Assembly: GCA_036557705.1 (NCBI GenBank)
Contig: DATBHB010000128.1
Location: forward strand, 1 to 64,000
DNA length: 64,000 nucleotides
Source: VAZQ01 sp036557705
GTDB lineage: Bacteria > Pseudomonadota > Alphaproteobacteria > Rhizobiales > Xanthobacteraceae
Reading direction: 5' to 3'
The stretch's first letter is position 1, and each line of letters starts with the position of its first letter. The notes below the pieces were generated by a model. The model was not told where the DNA came from. It ran no database searches and saw only the letters and a program-made list of their open reading frames with translations. Both the position numbers and the translations under genes were made by a program. This document shows, one piece after another, positions 34,825 through 40,926 of the stretch.

Positions 34825-36522
34825 TTACAATCCGAATACATAGAGCACGGTGGCGTGCCGCTCCTCCTTGAGTTCGGGCGTATTCTCAAGGCGCGATCGC
34901 CCGGCACTGCTCGGACCCGATGCAATCGCCACATACTGCCTGCCGCCGGTCGCGAACGTCATCGGCGGCGCGGTGAAGCCCGAGCCAAGGTTGATCTTCC
35001 ATCGTTCCTCGAGCGTGGTGTCGTCGAACGCCGCAACGGTCCCGTCCATGAGCGCGAGGAAGATCAAGCCTCCCGCGGTCGCGAGCGTTCCGCTGTAGTT
35101 CGGGTAGCGCAGGTGGATGGATTTCTTGATCTCGCCGCTGAGCGGATCGAGCGCGGTCAGATTGCTCTCATAGCGGTCGCTATTCTTGAACGAGCCGCCG
35201 TTCCAACCAGCGGCCTTGGAGTGCTTGGCGGTGTTGATCGTGATCTCTTCGCAACTGGACAGCGCCGGCACATAGACGAGCCTGGTTCTGGGGCTGTAGG
35301 ACGACGGCCAGTAATTATTTCCACCGGCATGGCCGGGGCACACCTTCTTGCTCGGCTCATTCGGATTGTGATTGGCGAGCGTCGAGTAGACCTGGATGTC
35401 CTTGCCGGGATCGTAATCGATCGGTTTCCCGGTCTTCTGGTCGATTCCCTTCGTCCAGTTGATGTCCATGTAGGGCTTCGCCATCACCATCGAGCCGTTG
35501 GCCCGCTCCATGGTGTAGAGAATGCCGTTGCGGCCGGAATGCGTGATCAGCTTGCGGGGCTGGCCAGCCACATCGGCCTCGATCAGGATATGAGTGCCAA
35601 CCTCGTCGAAATCCCACATGTCGCCCGGCGTGTACTGGAAGTACCAGTTCATCTTGCCGCTGTCGGGATCGTAGGAGATCGCGCTGTTGGTGTAGAGATT
35701 GTCGCCCGGCCGATAGGTCGGATCGTACATCGGCACCGGATTGCCGGTGCCCCAGAAGGTCTGATTGGTCGAGGGATCGAAGGTCCCGGTGACCCACATG
35801 GCCCCGCCGCCGGTCTGCCAGGCGTTGTTCTTGTCTTTCCAGGTTTCGCTGCCGGGTTCGCCTGGCGCGGGTATGGTGAAATTGCGCCACAGGCGCTTGC
35901 CGGTCCGCGCGTCGAGCCCGGCGATCCAATCACGCACGCCTTGGTCGCCGCCGGCCGCTCCGACGATGATCTTGTCGTTGACGGCAAGCGGCGCCGAGGT
36001 GAGTTCGACCTCGGGCGTATCGGCGAATGAGGATTCCCAGGCGACCTTGCCGGTCTCCTTGTCGGTCGCGATGATCCGCGGCGGGCCCGAAGCCGCCGAG
36101 ATCACCAGATTGCCCCACATCGCCGCCCCGCGATTGCGCGTCTGCTTTTGCTGCTTGGGATCCATGCGCCAGATGATGCGGCCGACCGTTCCCGAGGTAC
36201 CGTCGATCTTATAGAGCACGCCCCAGGAGTCGGTGATGTAGAGGAAACCGTCTTCCGCGAGCGCGGTTGCCTGAATGAATTCGTTTCCCGCCGAACCGCC
36301 GAGCGCGACCGCATAGGCGAGCTTGAGTCCGTTCACGTTGCTGCTGTTGATCTTGTCGAGCGGCGAATAGCGCTGGCCATCATAGGTGCGATGGTTCATC
36401 AGCCAGTTCCGCGGCTCCGGATTGACGAGCCGCTGCGGCGTGACTTCCGCGGCGAACGCCGGCAGAGCCGCCAGCGCCGTGCCGGCGGTAAGGGCGAACA
36501 TTCGTGCGCGCAATGTTGACAT
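34825..36522 (-). CDS. PQQ-dependent methanol/ethanol-type dehydrogenase, lanthanide-type signature
   Basis: This 565-residue periplasmic protein (signal peptide about 1-24) is an eight-bladed PQQ propeller with tryptophan-docking-like repeats, for example LTALDPLSGEIKKSIHLRYPNYSGTLATAGG. The active-site segment is GDMWDFDEVG. The catalytic Asp is followed two residues later by a second Asp, which in XoxF/PedH-type enzymes coordinates a lanthanide (Ala or Ser in the Ca-dependent enzymes). The adjacent Cys-Cys pair typical of methanol dehydrogenases is not seen. It should oxidise an alcohol and pass electrons to a cytochrome c, but no such gene is adjacent. A close paralogue lies at 40927-42657, on the other side of the tRNA/rtcB island. 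Confidence 0.92.
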   Translation of the reverse strand: MSTLRARMFALTAGTALAALPAFAAEVTPQRLVNPEPRNWLMNHRTYDGQRYSPLDKINSSNVNGLKLAYAVALGGSAGNEFIQATALAEDGFLYITDSWGVLYKIDGTSGTVGRIIWRMDPKQQKQTRNRGAAMWGNLVISAASGPPRIIATDKETGKVAWESSFADTPEVELTSAPLAVNDKIIVGAAGGDQGVRDWIAGLDARTGKRLWRNFTIPAPGEPGSETWKDKNNAWQTGGGAMWVTGTFDPSTNQTFWGTGNPVPMYDPTYRPGDNLYTNSAISYDPDSGKMNWYFQYTPGDMWDFDEVGTHILIEADVAGQPRKLITHSGRNGILYTMERANGSMVMAKPYMDINWTKGIDQKTGKPIDYDPGKDIQVYSTLANHNPNEPSKKVCPGHAGGNNYWPSSYSPRTRLVYVPALSSCEEITINTAKHSKAAGWNGGSFKNSDRYESNLTALDPLSGEIKKSIHLRYPNYSGTLATAGGLIFLALMDGTVAAFDDTTLEERWKINLGSGFTAPPMTFATGGRQYVAIASGPSSAGRSRLENTPELKEERHATVLYVFGL

Positions 36523-36582
36523 GGTTTCCTCCCGTTTTTGTGATGCCGTTCTAACACGCCTGCATTACTGCGTCATGATCCT

Positions 36583-36783
36583 CGTAGGGTGGGCAAAATC
36601 GCGTGGCACGGCCTGACAGCGTGGGCCGTAAGCGCGTTTACGCGCGTCTTCGACGCGCTATGGGCGCGGTCCACGCGCACGAGCCGCGCCACGCGTACAC
36701 AAAGAGCGCCGTGCCCACGCATGCACGGTTCCGCGTGGGCACGACGAACGCGCTTAAGCGCGTTGCGTCTTTGCCCACCCTAC
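36583..36783. repeat. Inverted repeat, family 'cgtagggtgggcaa'
   Basis: Begins cgtagggtgggcaaaatcgcg and ends tttgcccaccctac, with an inner part containing nested hairpins around acgcgt. It lies between the tRNA array end and the PQQ dehydrogenase gene. Confidence 0.85.
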
Positions 36784-36792
36784 TTAAAAACA

Positions 36793-36868
36793 TGGCGAGG
36801 GAGGCAGGAATTGAACCCGCTCTGACGCGGTTTTGGGGACCGCCGCTCTACCGATGAGCTACACCCCC
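36793..36868 (-). tRNA. tRNA-Trp(CCA)-like, with C33
   Basis: The minus strand folds as a cloverleaf with encoded CCA. The anticodon stem gcggt/accgc encloses loop CCCCAAA, giving anticodon CCA. The base before the anticodon is C, not the near-universal U33. The acceptor stem gggggtg/ctccctc has a T-T mismatch at 6-67 and a G-T at 2-71. D arm gctc/gagc and T arm gcggg/cctgc are normal. It is the last gene of the array. Divergent or decaying Trp tRNA. Confidence 0.65.
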
Positions 36869-36874
36869 GCGAAT

Positions 36875-36948
36875 TGGTACTGACGTCAGGAGTCGAACCT
36901 GAATCACCCGGTTCACAGCCGAGCACTCTGCCATTGAGCTACATCAGC
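36875..36948 (-). tRNA. tRNA-His(GTG)
   Basis: Cloverleaf with anticodon loop CTGTGAA, stem ctcgg/ccggg and T arm tcagg/cctga. A73 and an encoded CCA close the 3' end. Position -1 is T and A73 is present, in line with the alphaproteobacteria whose tRNA-His lacks G-1. The end pair is G1-T72 rather than a strong pair. Confidence 0.8.
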
Positions 36949-36957
36949 ATGATCCTT

Positions 36958-37034
36958 TGGTCCGACCTGCGGGATTTGAACCCGCGTCACCTCGCTTGAA
37001 AGGCGAGCATCCTGGGCCGCTAGACGAAGGTCGG
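36958..37034 (-). tRNA. tRNA-Glu(TTC), with C1-G72
   Basis: Anticodon loop CTTTCAA in stem ctcgc/gcgag; T arm gcggg/cccgc; acceptor ccgacct/aggtcgg fully paired; A73 and CCA encoded. The first pair is C1-G72, whereas bacterial tRNA-Glu normally starts with G1-C72. One base separates it from the next tRNA. Confidence 0.85.
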
Positions 37035-37035
37035 C

Positions 37036-37110
37036 TGGTGCGGGCAGTGAGGATCGAACTCACACCTCTTGGTTGGAAGCCAAGCACGCACCCCAGTACG
37101 CCATGCCCGC
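37036..37110 (-). tRNA. tRNA-Gly(TCC), with A73
   Basis: Anticodon loop CTTCCAA in stem cttgg/ccaag; acceptor gcgggca/tgcccgc perfect; T arm gtgag/ctcac; CCA encoded. The discriminator is A73, whereas glycine tRNAs usually have U73. It begins 5 bases after the rtcB stop codon on the same strand. Confidence 0.85.
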
Positions 37111-37115
37111 ATGGC

Positions 37116-38297
37116 TTAGTCCTTGAACGGATCGAACACGTCGGCGCCCGCCATGATCACGGCGAACGGACGCAGCGTGTGCTCGATCTTCACCGTGCCG
37201 GCATGCTCCTTGAGCACGTCCGGCAGGCGGCGATAGGCCTGCGGCGCCTCGTCGAGGTCGCCGCCCGCGAGGTGCACGCCTTTGCGGCGCAGCCACGCCT
37301 GCATCTCATCGTGGCGCACGCGGCCCGGCTGGCGGATGCGCTTGCCGGTCTCGGGATCCTTGACGAAACGGCCGCGCGCCTCGGTGCGCGACATCACGCG
37401 GCCGGCGCCGTGCACCGTCGAGTAGAAGCTCGCCGCCGCCGTCTCGCTCTCAATACCGGAGAGGATCACGGCATCATCACCCATGGAGCCGCCGACAAAG
37501 CCGCGCTGGCCAGGAAAGGCCGGCGTCGCGCCCTTGCGCACCACCCACAGATCGCGCTCGCCCTGGCGCTCGCGCCAGGCATAGTTGTGATGATTGTGGA
37601 CGGTGTCGAGCACTTCGCCGCCAACGATCGAGCGCACCTTCTCGACCACCCATTCGCGGCCCGCATAGGCGTACTCGCCGGCGATCGTCATGCCGGCGAG
37701 ATATTGCTGCCCGAGGTCCGAGTCCTGATGCAGCACAGTCGGCGCGACGTCGATGCCGTCCTTGCCGCCGGCAAGCTTGATGAAGGCGGTGGCGGTCTTG
37801 TGGCCGAGGCCGCGCGAGCCGAAGTGCACGCCGATCCAGACCAGGCCCTCCTCGTCCTCGAACAGGTCGACGTAGTGGTTGCCCGATCCGACGGTGCCGA
37901 GTTGGCTCTGCGCCATCTGCTTGAGGCGGCGGACCGGCTCGACCTCCCGCCACAGCGGGCTGTCGAACAGCGCGTGATCGACCTTCTCGGCATTGCTGCG
38001 GCCGAGACCGAAGCTGACATGGGCAGCGATCTTGTTGACCAGCGGACCGACCCGATCCGCGATCGCGGCCTTCGGCACGTCGAGCTTCACCGCCATGTTG
38101 CCGCACGCGATGTCGAAGCCGACACCACTCACGGAAACGTGCTCCTCGTAGGCGATGACGCCGCCGACCGGCTGCGCATAGCCGAGGTGGCCGTCCGCAC
38201 AGAGGACGCCGCCGACCACGCTGCCAACCTGCATGCAGCGCGCCATCTGCTCCTTCGTGCGATCGTCGTGATCGCCGAAGATCCGAATCTTCGTCAT
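37116..38297 (-). CDS. rtcB: RNA ligase RtcB family protein embedded in the tRNA array
   Basis: RtcB joins RNA 2',3'-cyclic phosphate or 3'-phosphate ends to 5'-OH ends using GTP and Mn2+. It repairs RNAs cut by ribotoxins, including tRNAs cleaved in the anticodon loop. The 393-residue protein keeps the family signatures: GVGFDIACGN (metal Asp62 and Cys65), GSGNH (137-141), HFGSRGLGH (158-166) and VHGAGRVMSR with the His expected to be guanylylated (His296). A good aaggag site precedes ATG 38297. The gene lies between tRNA-Pro(TGG) upstream and tRNA-Gly downstream (5 bases), all on the minus strand. It is therefore almost certainly cotranscribed with tRNAs. No RtcA, RtcR, archease or Rsr gene is adjacent. 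Confidence 0.93.
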   Translation of the reverse strand: MTKIRIFGDHDDRTKEQMARCMQVGSVVGGVLCADGHLGYAQPVGGVIAYEEHVSVSGVGFDIACGNMAVKLDVPKAAIADRVGPLVNKIAAHVSFGLGRSNAEKVDHALFDSPLWREVEPVRRLKQMAQSQLGTVGSGNHYVDLFEDEEGLVWIGVHFGSRGLGHKTATAFIKLAGGKDGIDVAPTVLHQDSDLGQQYLAGMTIAGEYAYAGREWVVEKVRSIVGGEVLDTVHNHHNYAWRERQGERDLWVVRKGATPAFPGQRGFVGGSMGDDAVILSGIESETAAASFYSTVHGAGRVMSRTEARGRFVKDPETGKRIRQPGRVRHDEMQAWLRRKGVHLAGGDLDEAPQAYRRLPDVLKEHAGTVKIEHTLRPFAVIMAGADVFDPFKD

Positions 38298-38343
38298 GAC
38301 ACGCTCCTTGCGTTCTGAGTTATTTAATTACGGAGTTTTGAAC

Positions 38344-38422
38344 TGGTCAGGGCGGGTGGATTTGAACCACCGGTCTCCTGCTTCCAAGGCAGGTGGGGAC
38401 GACCAGGCTCCCCTACACCCTG
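38344..38422 (-). tRNA. tRNA-Pro(TGG)
   Basis: Anticodon loop CTTGGAA in stem cctgc/gcagg; acceptor cagggtg/cgccctg; T arm ggtgg/ccacc; A73 and encoded CCA. The D stem is an unusual gggg/cccc. It lies 46 bases before the rtcB start. Confidence 0.85.
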
Positions 38423-38428
38423 ATGAAT

Positions 38429-38505
38429 TGGCGCGCACGGGAGGAGTCGAACCTCCACCGCCCGGATTCGTAATCCGGCACATTGTCCAGTTTTGCTACG
38501 TGCGC
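38429..38505 (-). tRNA. tRNA-Arg(ACG)
   Basis: Anticodon loop TTACGAA in stem ccgga/tccgg; acceptor gcgcacg/cgtgcgc perfect; T arm ggagg/cctcc; G73 and CCA encoded. The D stem (gcaa/atgt) has an A-A mismatch. An 18-base copy of its 5' end occurs at 34544-34561. Confidence 0.85.
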
Positions 38506-38507
38506 AT

Positions 38508-38610
38508 TGGTACGCCGTGCGGGATTCGAACCCGCGATGCTGCGGGCGTCGGTGATCGAACCGAATCTCCTGAGTAGCGCTCAGGTGCTGGGCCTTCCAG
38601 CTACGTCCGC
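38508..38610 (-). tRNA. Composite tRNA-like element, Ser(GCT)-like, with two T arms
   Basis: The 5' part (38610 down to about 38540) folds as a short tRNA. Its acceptor gcggacg/cgcccgc has one A-C mismatch, its D stem is gctgg/ccagc with a 5-nt loop, and its anticodon stem is cctga/tcagg. The loop GCGCTAC gives anticodon GCT with C33, and the T arm is tcgg/ccga. It ends in A-GCA rather than CCA. The sequence then continues into a second, perfect T arm (gcggg-TTCGAAT-cccgc) and an acceptor strand ggcgt-A-CCA, which can pair with acgcc inside the first element. Either one class II tRNA with a giant variable region or a tRNA fused to a T-arm/acceptor minihelix is encoded. Confidence 0.4.
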
Positions 38611-38642
38611 ATGATGCGTGAAGACGCGCGAGAGCGCCCTGT

Positions 38643-38734
38643 TGGTGGGAAGTGGACGGAATCGAACCTCTTGCCCGAAGGGACCGCGTTTACAGCGCGG
38701 CGACGGCACCAGCCTGTCCTTGGTGGCACTTCCC
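38643..38734 (-). tRNA. tRNA-Tyr(GTA)-like, class II, divergent
   Basis: Anticodon loop CTGTAAA in stem ccgcg/cgcgg reads GTA. A variable-arm hairpin (tcccttcgggca) makes it class II as expected for Tyr. The acceptor gggaagt/acttccc is perfect, with A73 and CCA encoded. The D region is about 8 bases longer than usual, and the T stem (agagg/ccgtc) is only partly paired. Functional state uncertain. Confidence 0.65.
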
Positions 38735-38739
38735 GTATT

Positions 38740-38815
38740 TGGTTGCGGGCCCCGGGGTCGCACCGGGCCGTCGCGGCTTATGAGACCGCGTGGGTTCCTA
38801 ACCGACCTGCCCGCA
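38740..38815 (-). tRNA. tRNA-Met(CAT)-like, divergent
   Basis: Anticodon loop CTCATAA in stem gcggt/gccgc; acceptor tgcgggc/gcccgca; A73 and CCA encoded. Deviations: A at position 8, a D stem that hardly pairs, and a T loop TGCGACC with G at 55. It lacks the three G-C pairs of an initiator anticodon stem. Elongator Met or lysidine-modified Ile cannot be told apart. Confidence 0.6.
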
Positions 38816-38921
38816 TAAATTGTGCGAAGGCTTTCAACTCCCTCGCTTGCTGCCGGTATGTCCGCGGTCCCCCTCCTTACCCTCCCCCAAGAGGGCCCGA
38901 GAGGGGGAGGTAAGGAGGGGG
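38816..38921. repeat. Strong G/C hairpin inside the array
   Basis: The stretch at about 38868-38920 is a near-perfect inverted repeat: cccctccttaccctccccc and gggggaggtaaggagggg. It separates two tRNA-like genes and could be a processing site or attenuator. No gene is seen in the remaining bases. Confidence 0.7.
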
Positions 38922-39008
38922 TGGGGGATGCCTGACGTGTCGATCGCCACACCTTGCGGTGCCGTCCCGCTTCGAACGGGCGCCAGAGGCCGCTCTGGTT
39001 AGGCATCC
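38922..39008 (-). tRNA. tRNA-Ser(CGA)-like, class II, with aberrant D arm
   Basis: Acceptor ggatgcc/ggcatcc is perfect, with C73 and CCA. The anticodon loop TTCGAAG (cccg/cggg) reads CGA. A variable-arm hairpin cacc-gcaa-ggtg fits Ser. The D arm is a 6-bp stem ccagag/ctctgg with only a 4-nt loop, which cannot make the normal D-loop/T-loop contact. The T loop is ATCGACA, with A at 54. Confidence 0.5.
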
Positions 39009-39389
39009 CTAACATTACTGCGTCAGAAACATCGTAGGGTGGGCAACGGCGCCTTCTCCGATGCCGACGGCGTGGGCAAAATCGCGCCGGGCGCCGTTGC
39101 CCACGCTGTCAGGCGGTGCCACGCGATTTTGCCCACCCTACGGAGTTTGTGACGCAGTAAGAAGTAGTTATTGCGTAACCTCGGCACCCTATTTCGTCTG
39201 AGCCGATCGGCTTGATACTTGTGAATCAGCCAACGGTGCCTTATGTGTGCGCGATCGAGCTTTCGGCCGAACGACTTGGCCTTGCCGCGACGAGCGCGCC
39301 TGACTGACGACCTTGTCCCAAAATCTCGAACGAACCGGCTGCGTTAGCGCGCGGCTTATTTACACTCGCACGTGAAGGAAAATGCTCCC
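39009..39389. other. Intergenic region before the cold-shock gene
   Basis: The first part is the palindromic repeat 39033-39142. The remaining 240 bases hold no gene and should include the promoter and a long 5' leader of the plus-strand cold-shock gene, and possibly a minus-strand promoter for the distal tRNAs. Confidence 0.5.
39033..39142. repeat. Inverted repeat, family 'cgtagggtgggcaa'
   Basis: Arms cgtagggtgggcaacggcg and ...ttttgcccaccctacg. It is bracketed by ttactgcgtca (39016) and tgacgcagtaa (39150), which may be the outer ends of the mobile unit. Confidence 0.85.
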
Positions 39390-39599
39390 ATGATGAAGGG
39401 AACGGTCAAGTGGTTTAATGGCCAGAAGGGCTACGGCTTCATTCAACCCGATGACGGTAGCAAGGATGTGTTCGTGCATATCAGCGCGGTCGAACGCGCC
39501 GGGATGTACGGTCTCAACGAGGGCCAAAAACTTTCTTTCGAGGTTATTACCGATCGAAGGAGCGGCAAGTCTTCGGCGGGCAATTTGCAAGCCGCTTGA
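39390..39599 (+). CDS. Cold-shock protein, CspA family
   Basis: This 69-residue single cold-shock domain has both RNA-binding motifs: KGYGFIQPDDG (RNP1) and DVFVHISAVE (RNP2). The opening is MMKGTVKWFNGQ. Such proteins bind single-stranded RNA and melt secondary structure. ATG 39390 or the next ATG is the start; the frame is open to a GTG at 39372. It is the only plus-strand gene inside the tRNA array. It sits opposite the direction of the array and interrupts it, so convergent and divergent transcription must be resolved there. Confidence 0.9.
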   Translation: MMKGTVKWFNGQKGYGFIQPDDGSKDVFVHISAVERAGMYGLNEGQKLSFEVITDRRSGKSSAGNLQAA

Positions 39600-39697
39600 T
39601 TGACGTTGCCAATCATAGCGCCTTGACCACGGATGTACTGGCAAGGTGCTACACGCCCGGAAGTGAGCTTTAGACTCAGCACAGCACGGAAAGTCAG

Positions 39698-39784
39698 TCG
39701 GCGCCCCTGGAATCGAACCAGGCCGTCTACAGCAGTCCGCTGCCCCGGTTTATAAGACCGAGCCGCACGCCAGTGCTGACGCCG
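39698..39784 (-). tRNA. Class II tRNA-like gene with anticodon TAT (Ile codon ATA)
   Basis: Acceptor cggcgtc/ggcgccg is fully paired, T arm cctgg-TTCGATT-ccagg is perfect, and anticodon stem tcggt/accgg encloses CTTATAA. A variable-arm hairpin gcag-cgga-ctgc makes it class II, which is not normal for Ile. The D arm is gcac/gtgc with a 4-nt loop TGGC. The 3' end reads A-CTG, so CCA is not encoded. UAU anticodons are rare in bacteria, which usually read AUA with lysidine-modified CAU. Confidence 0.5.
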
Positions 39785-39810
39785 TGCGCGATAACCCCGC
39801 CGCGCAGAAT

Positions 39811-39887
39811 TGGTCGGAGTGGCAGGATTTGAACCTGCGACCTCTTCGTTCCGAACGAAGAGCGCTTCCAGGCTGCGCTACACTCCG
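39811..39887 (-). tRNA. tRNA-Pro(CGG)
   Basis: A canonical-looking tRNA: acceptor cggagtg/cactccg, anticodon loop TTCGGAA in cttcg/cgaag, T arm gcagg-TTCAAAT-cctgc, A73 and CCA. It is the most orthodox member of the array. Confidence 0.95.
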
Positions 39888-39890
39888 GTA

Positions 39891-39965
39891 TGGCGCGCTG
39901 TACGGGACTCGAACCCGTCTCGCTCGATAGACAGTCGAGCTGCCTCACCCGATGCATAACAGCGC
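39891..39965 (-). tRNA. tRNA-Asp(GTC)
   Basis: Acceptor gcgctgt/acagcgc, T arm acggg/cccgt, G73 and CCA encoded. The anticodon loop CTGTCTA reads GTC, but position 37 is a pyrimidine (T), unusual for tRNA. The D stem has three pairs. It lies 3 bases from the next tRNA gene. Confidence 0.8.
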
Positions 39966-40017
39966 AATGAATCCGCCCCGTTCGGCCGCTACGGTAACTG
40001 GCCCATGATGAAGTAGA

Positions 40018-40095
40018 GGACGCGAGTGGTTACGATCCACAGGCCCACGGGTTAAAAGTCCGCTCCCTCTCCATTCGGGTTTAAGGCTTCGCGTT
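40018..40095 (-). tRNA. tRNA-Lys(TTT)-like, degenerate
   Basis: The loop CTTTTAA reads TTT. The supporting stem has an A-C mismatch next to the loop. The T loop is ATCGTAA, with T instead of the invariant A58. The acceptor aacgcga/tcgcgtc has an A-C end pair, and no CCA is encoded. It is either a decayed gene or a tRNA mimic. Confidence 0.4.
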
Positions 40096-40110
40096 GCTAC
40101 GCGGGCGAAT

Positions 40111-40195
40111 TGGTGCGCTCGGAGAGACTTGAACTCCCATGTCTTGCGACGACGGCTTCTGAAACCGTTGTGTCTGCCCATTTCACCACGAGCGC
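40111..40195 (-). tRNA. tRNA-Leu(CAG)
   Basis: Class II tRNA: acceptor gcgctcg/cgagcgc perfect, anticodon loop TTCAGAA in acggt/gccgt, and a short variable arm. T arm gggag/ctctc, A73 and CCA are encoded. It is the first tRNA of the array on the minus strand. Confidence 0.88.
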
Positions 40196-40299
40196 ATCGT
40201 GTAACCTTGAACTATTTCTCGCCGAAACCAGAGCCGTTGGTCGGTCCTACGGGTCGAGAGGCGCTCTTATGCTTAGGGAGCGCCAGCCTGCGCTTTCAA

Positions 40300-40491
40300 T
40301 CATTCCGAGCCGAAAATCCGCTGAAAGTCGGCGTCCACGCGCGCGATGATTTCGCGCGTGACGTCGGAGTTCGCGACTGTTGTGTTGCCGTAGACGGAGG
40401 AGCGCCGCTGCGCGCGCAGCTCTTTCAGCGACACGGGAATGTCGCGGGTGCGCTCGGTCGGTTTGTTTAGGGTCTTGGTATCGCGGACCAC
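40300..40491 (-). CDS. Small hypothetical protein at the head of the tRNA array
   Basis: A 63-residue frame starts with GTG at 40491, preceded by a strong aggagga site 5 bases away. That site decides this start over longer frames. The protein is basic to mixed, without membrane segments (VSLKELRAQRRSS, then DVTREIIARVDADFQRIFGSE, probably helical). It is not recognised. It lies between the putative array promoter and the first tRNA, on the same strand and 105 bases before tRNA-Leu. A hairpin ggcgctc...gagcgcc follows its stop. It may be an array-encoded protein or a leader peptide. Confidence 0.5.
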   Translation of the reverse strand: MVRDTKTLNKPTERTRDIPVSLKELRAQRRSSVYGNTTVANSDVTREIIARVDADFQRIFGSE

Positions 40492-40926
40492 TTGGTCCTC
40501 CTGCCTGGTTGGCGGAGGACTCGGGTCTCCGCCGGTTACGGTAAGGGCAAGCGCCCTTGTCCGCCTGGTATCCGATGCTTGGGCATGCCCACGCACGAAC
40601 GCCGCCAATGGCTCGGCCGATTAATCGGCCGTGCGGCGGCGGTTGAGAGCGCGGTATATGGCTTGCGCGAAAGCATCTCTTCCTCAGAACGACTCAAATC
40701 GTTCCCTACGGAACAAGGCGATGACATAGTGCCAGACCTTCAAAACGTCAAGACTCCTCGAAATAAATTTCGTCTTCCCGCAAATCAGCAGACCTGCGAC
40801 CCACGCGCTTGTTGACGTGGCGACCGGAGAACGTGGGGGCGGGTTGGCGCCGGCTGCGGCGGATTACGGCGCGCCGCACAGCGCGTGCGACAAGCCACGG
40901 CTTGCGAGCGGCGCGCCTAATCCGCC
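40492..40926. other. Intergenic region upstream of the array
   Basis: Besides the putative promoter there are short inverted repeats (ggcggaga/tctccgcc near 40513-40536, ggccgattaatcggcc at 40614-40629, aacgatttgag/ctcaaatcgtt near 40690-40703). These could bind a regulator or form leader structures. The stretch 40830-40925 is GC-rich and palindromic, downstream of the second PQQ dehydrogenase stop. Confidence 0.45.
40723..40751 (-). promoter_or_regulatory. Putative sigma70 promoter for the small ORF and tRNA array
   Basis: On the minus strand ttgacg (40751-40746) and tatgtc (40728-40723) are separated by exactly 17 bases. Transcription would start near 40716 and run into the small ORF and tRNA-Leu. 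This is a consensus-like match found by eye. Confidence 0.5.

Noticed and set aside
36957..38318. Plus-strand 453-codon frame across rtcB
   Set aside because: Runs antisense through tRNA genes and rtcB; the protein is Arg/Ala/His-rich shadow sequence.
40234..40300. A further tRNA-like element after tRNA-Leu (ggcgctc...gagcgcc hairpin followed by a CCA)
   Set aside because: No acceptor partner, no proper T loop and an 11-nt loop on the hairpin; better read as a structure after the small ORF.
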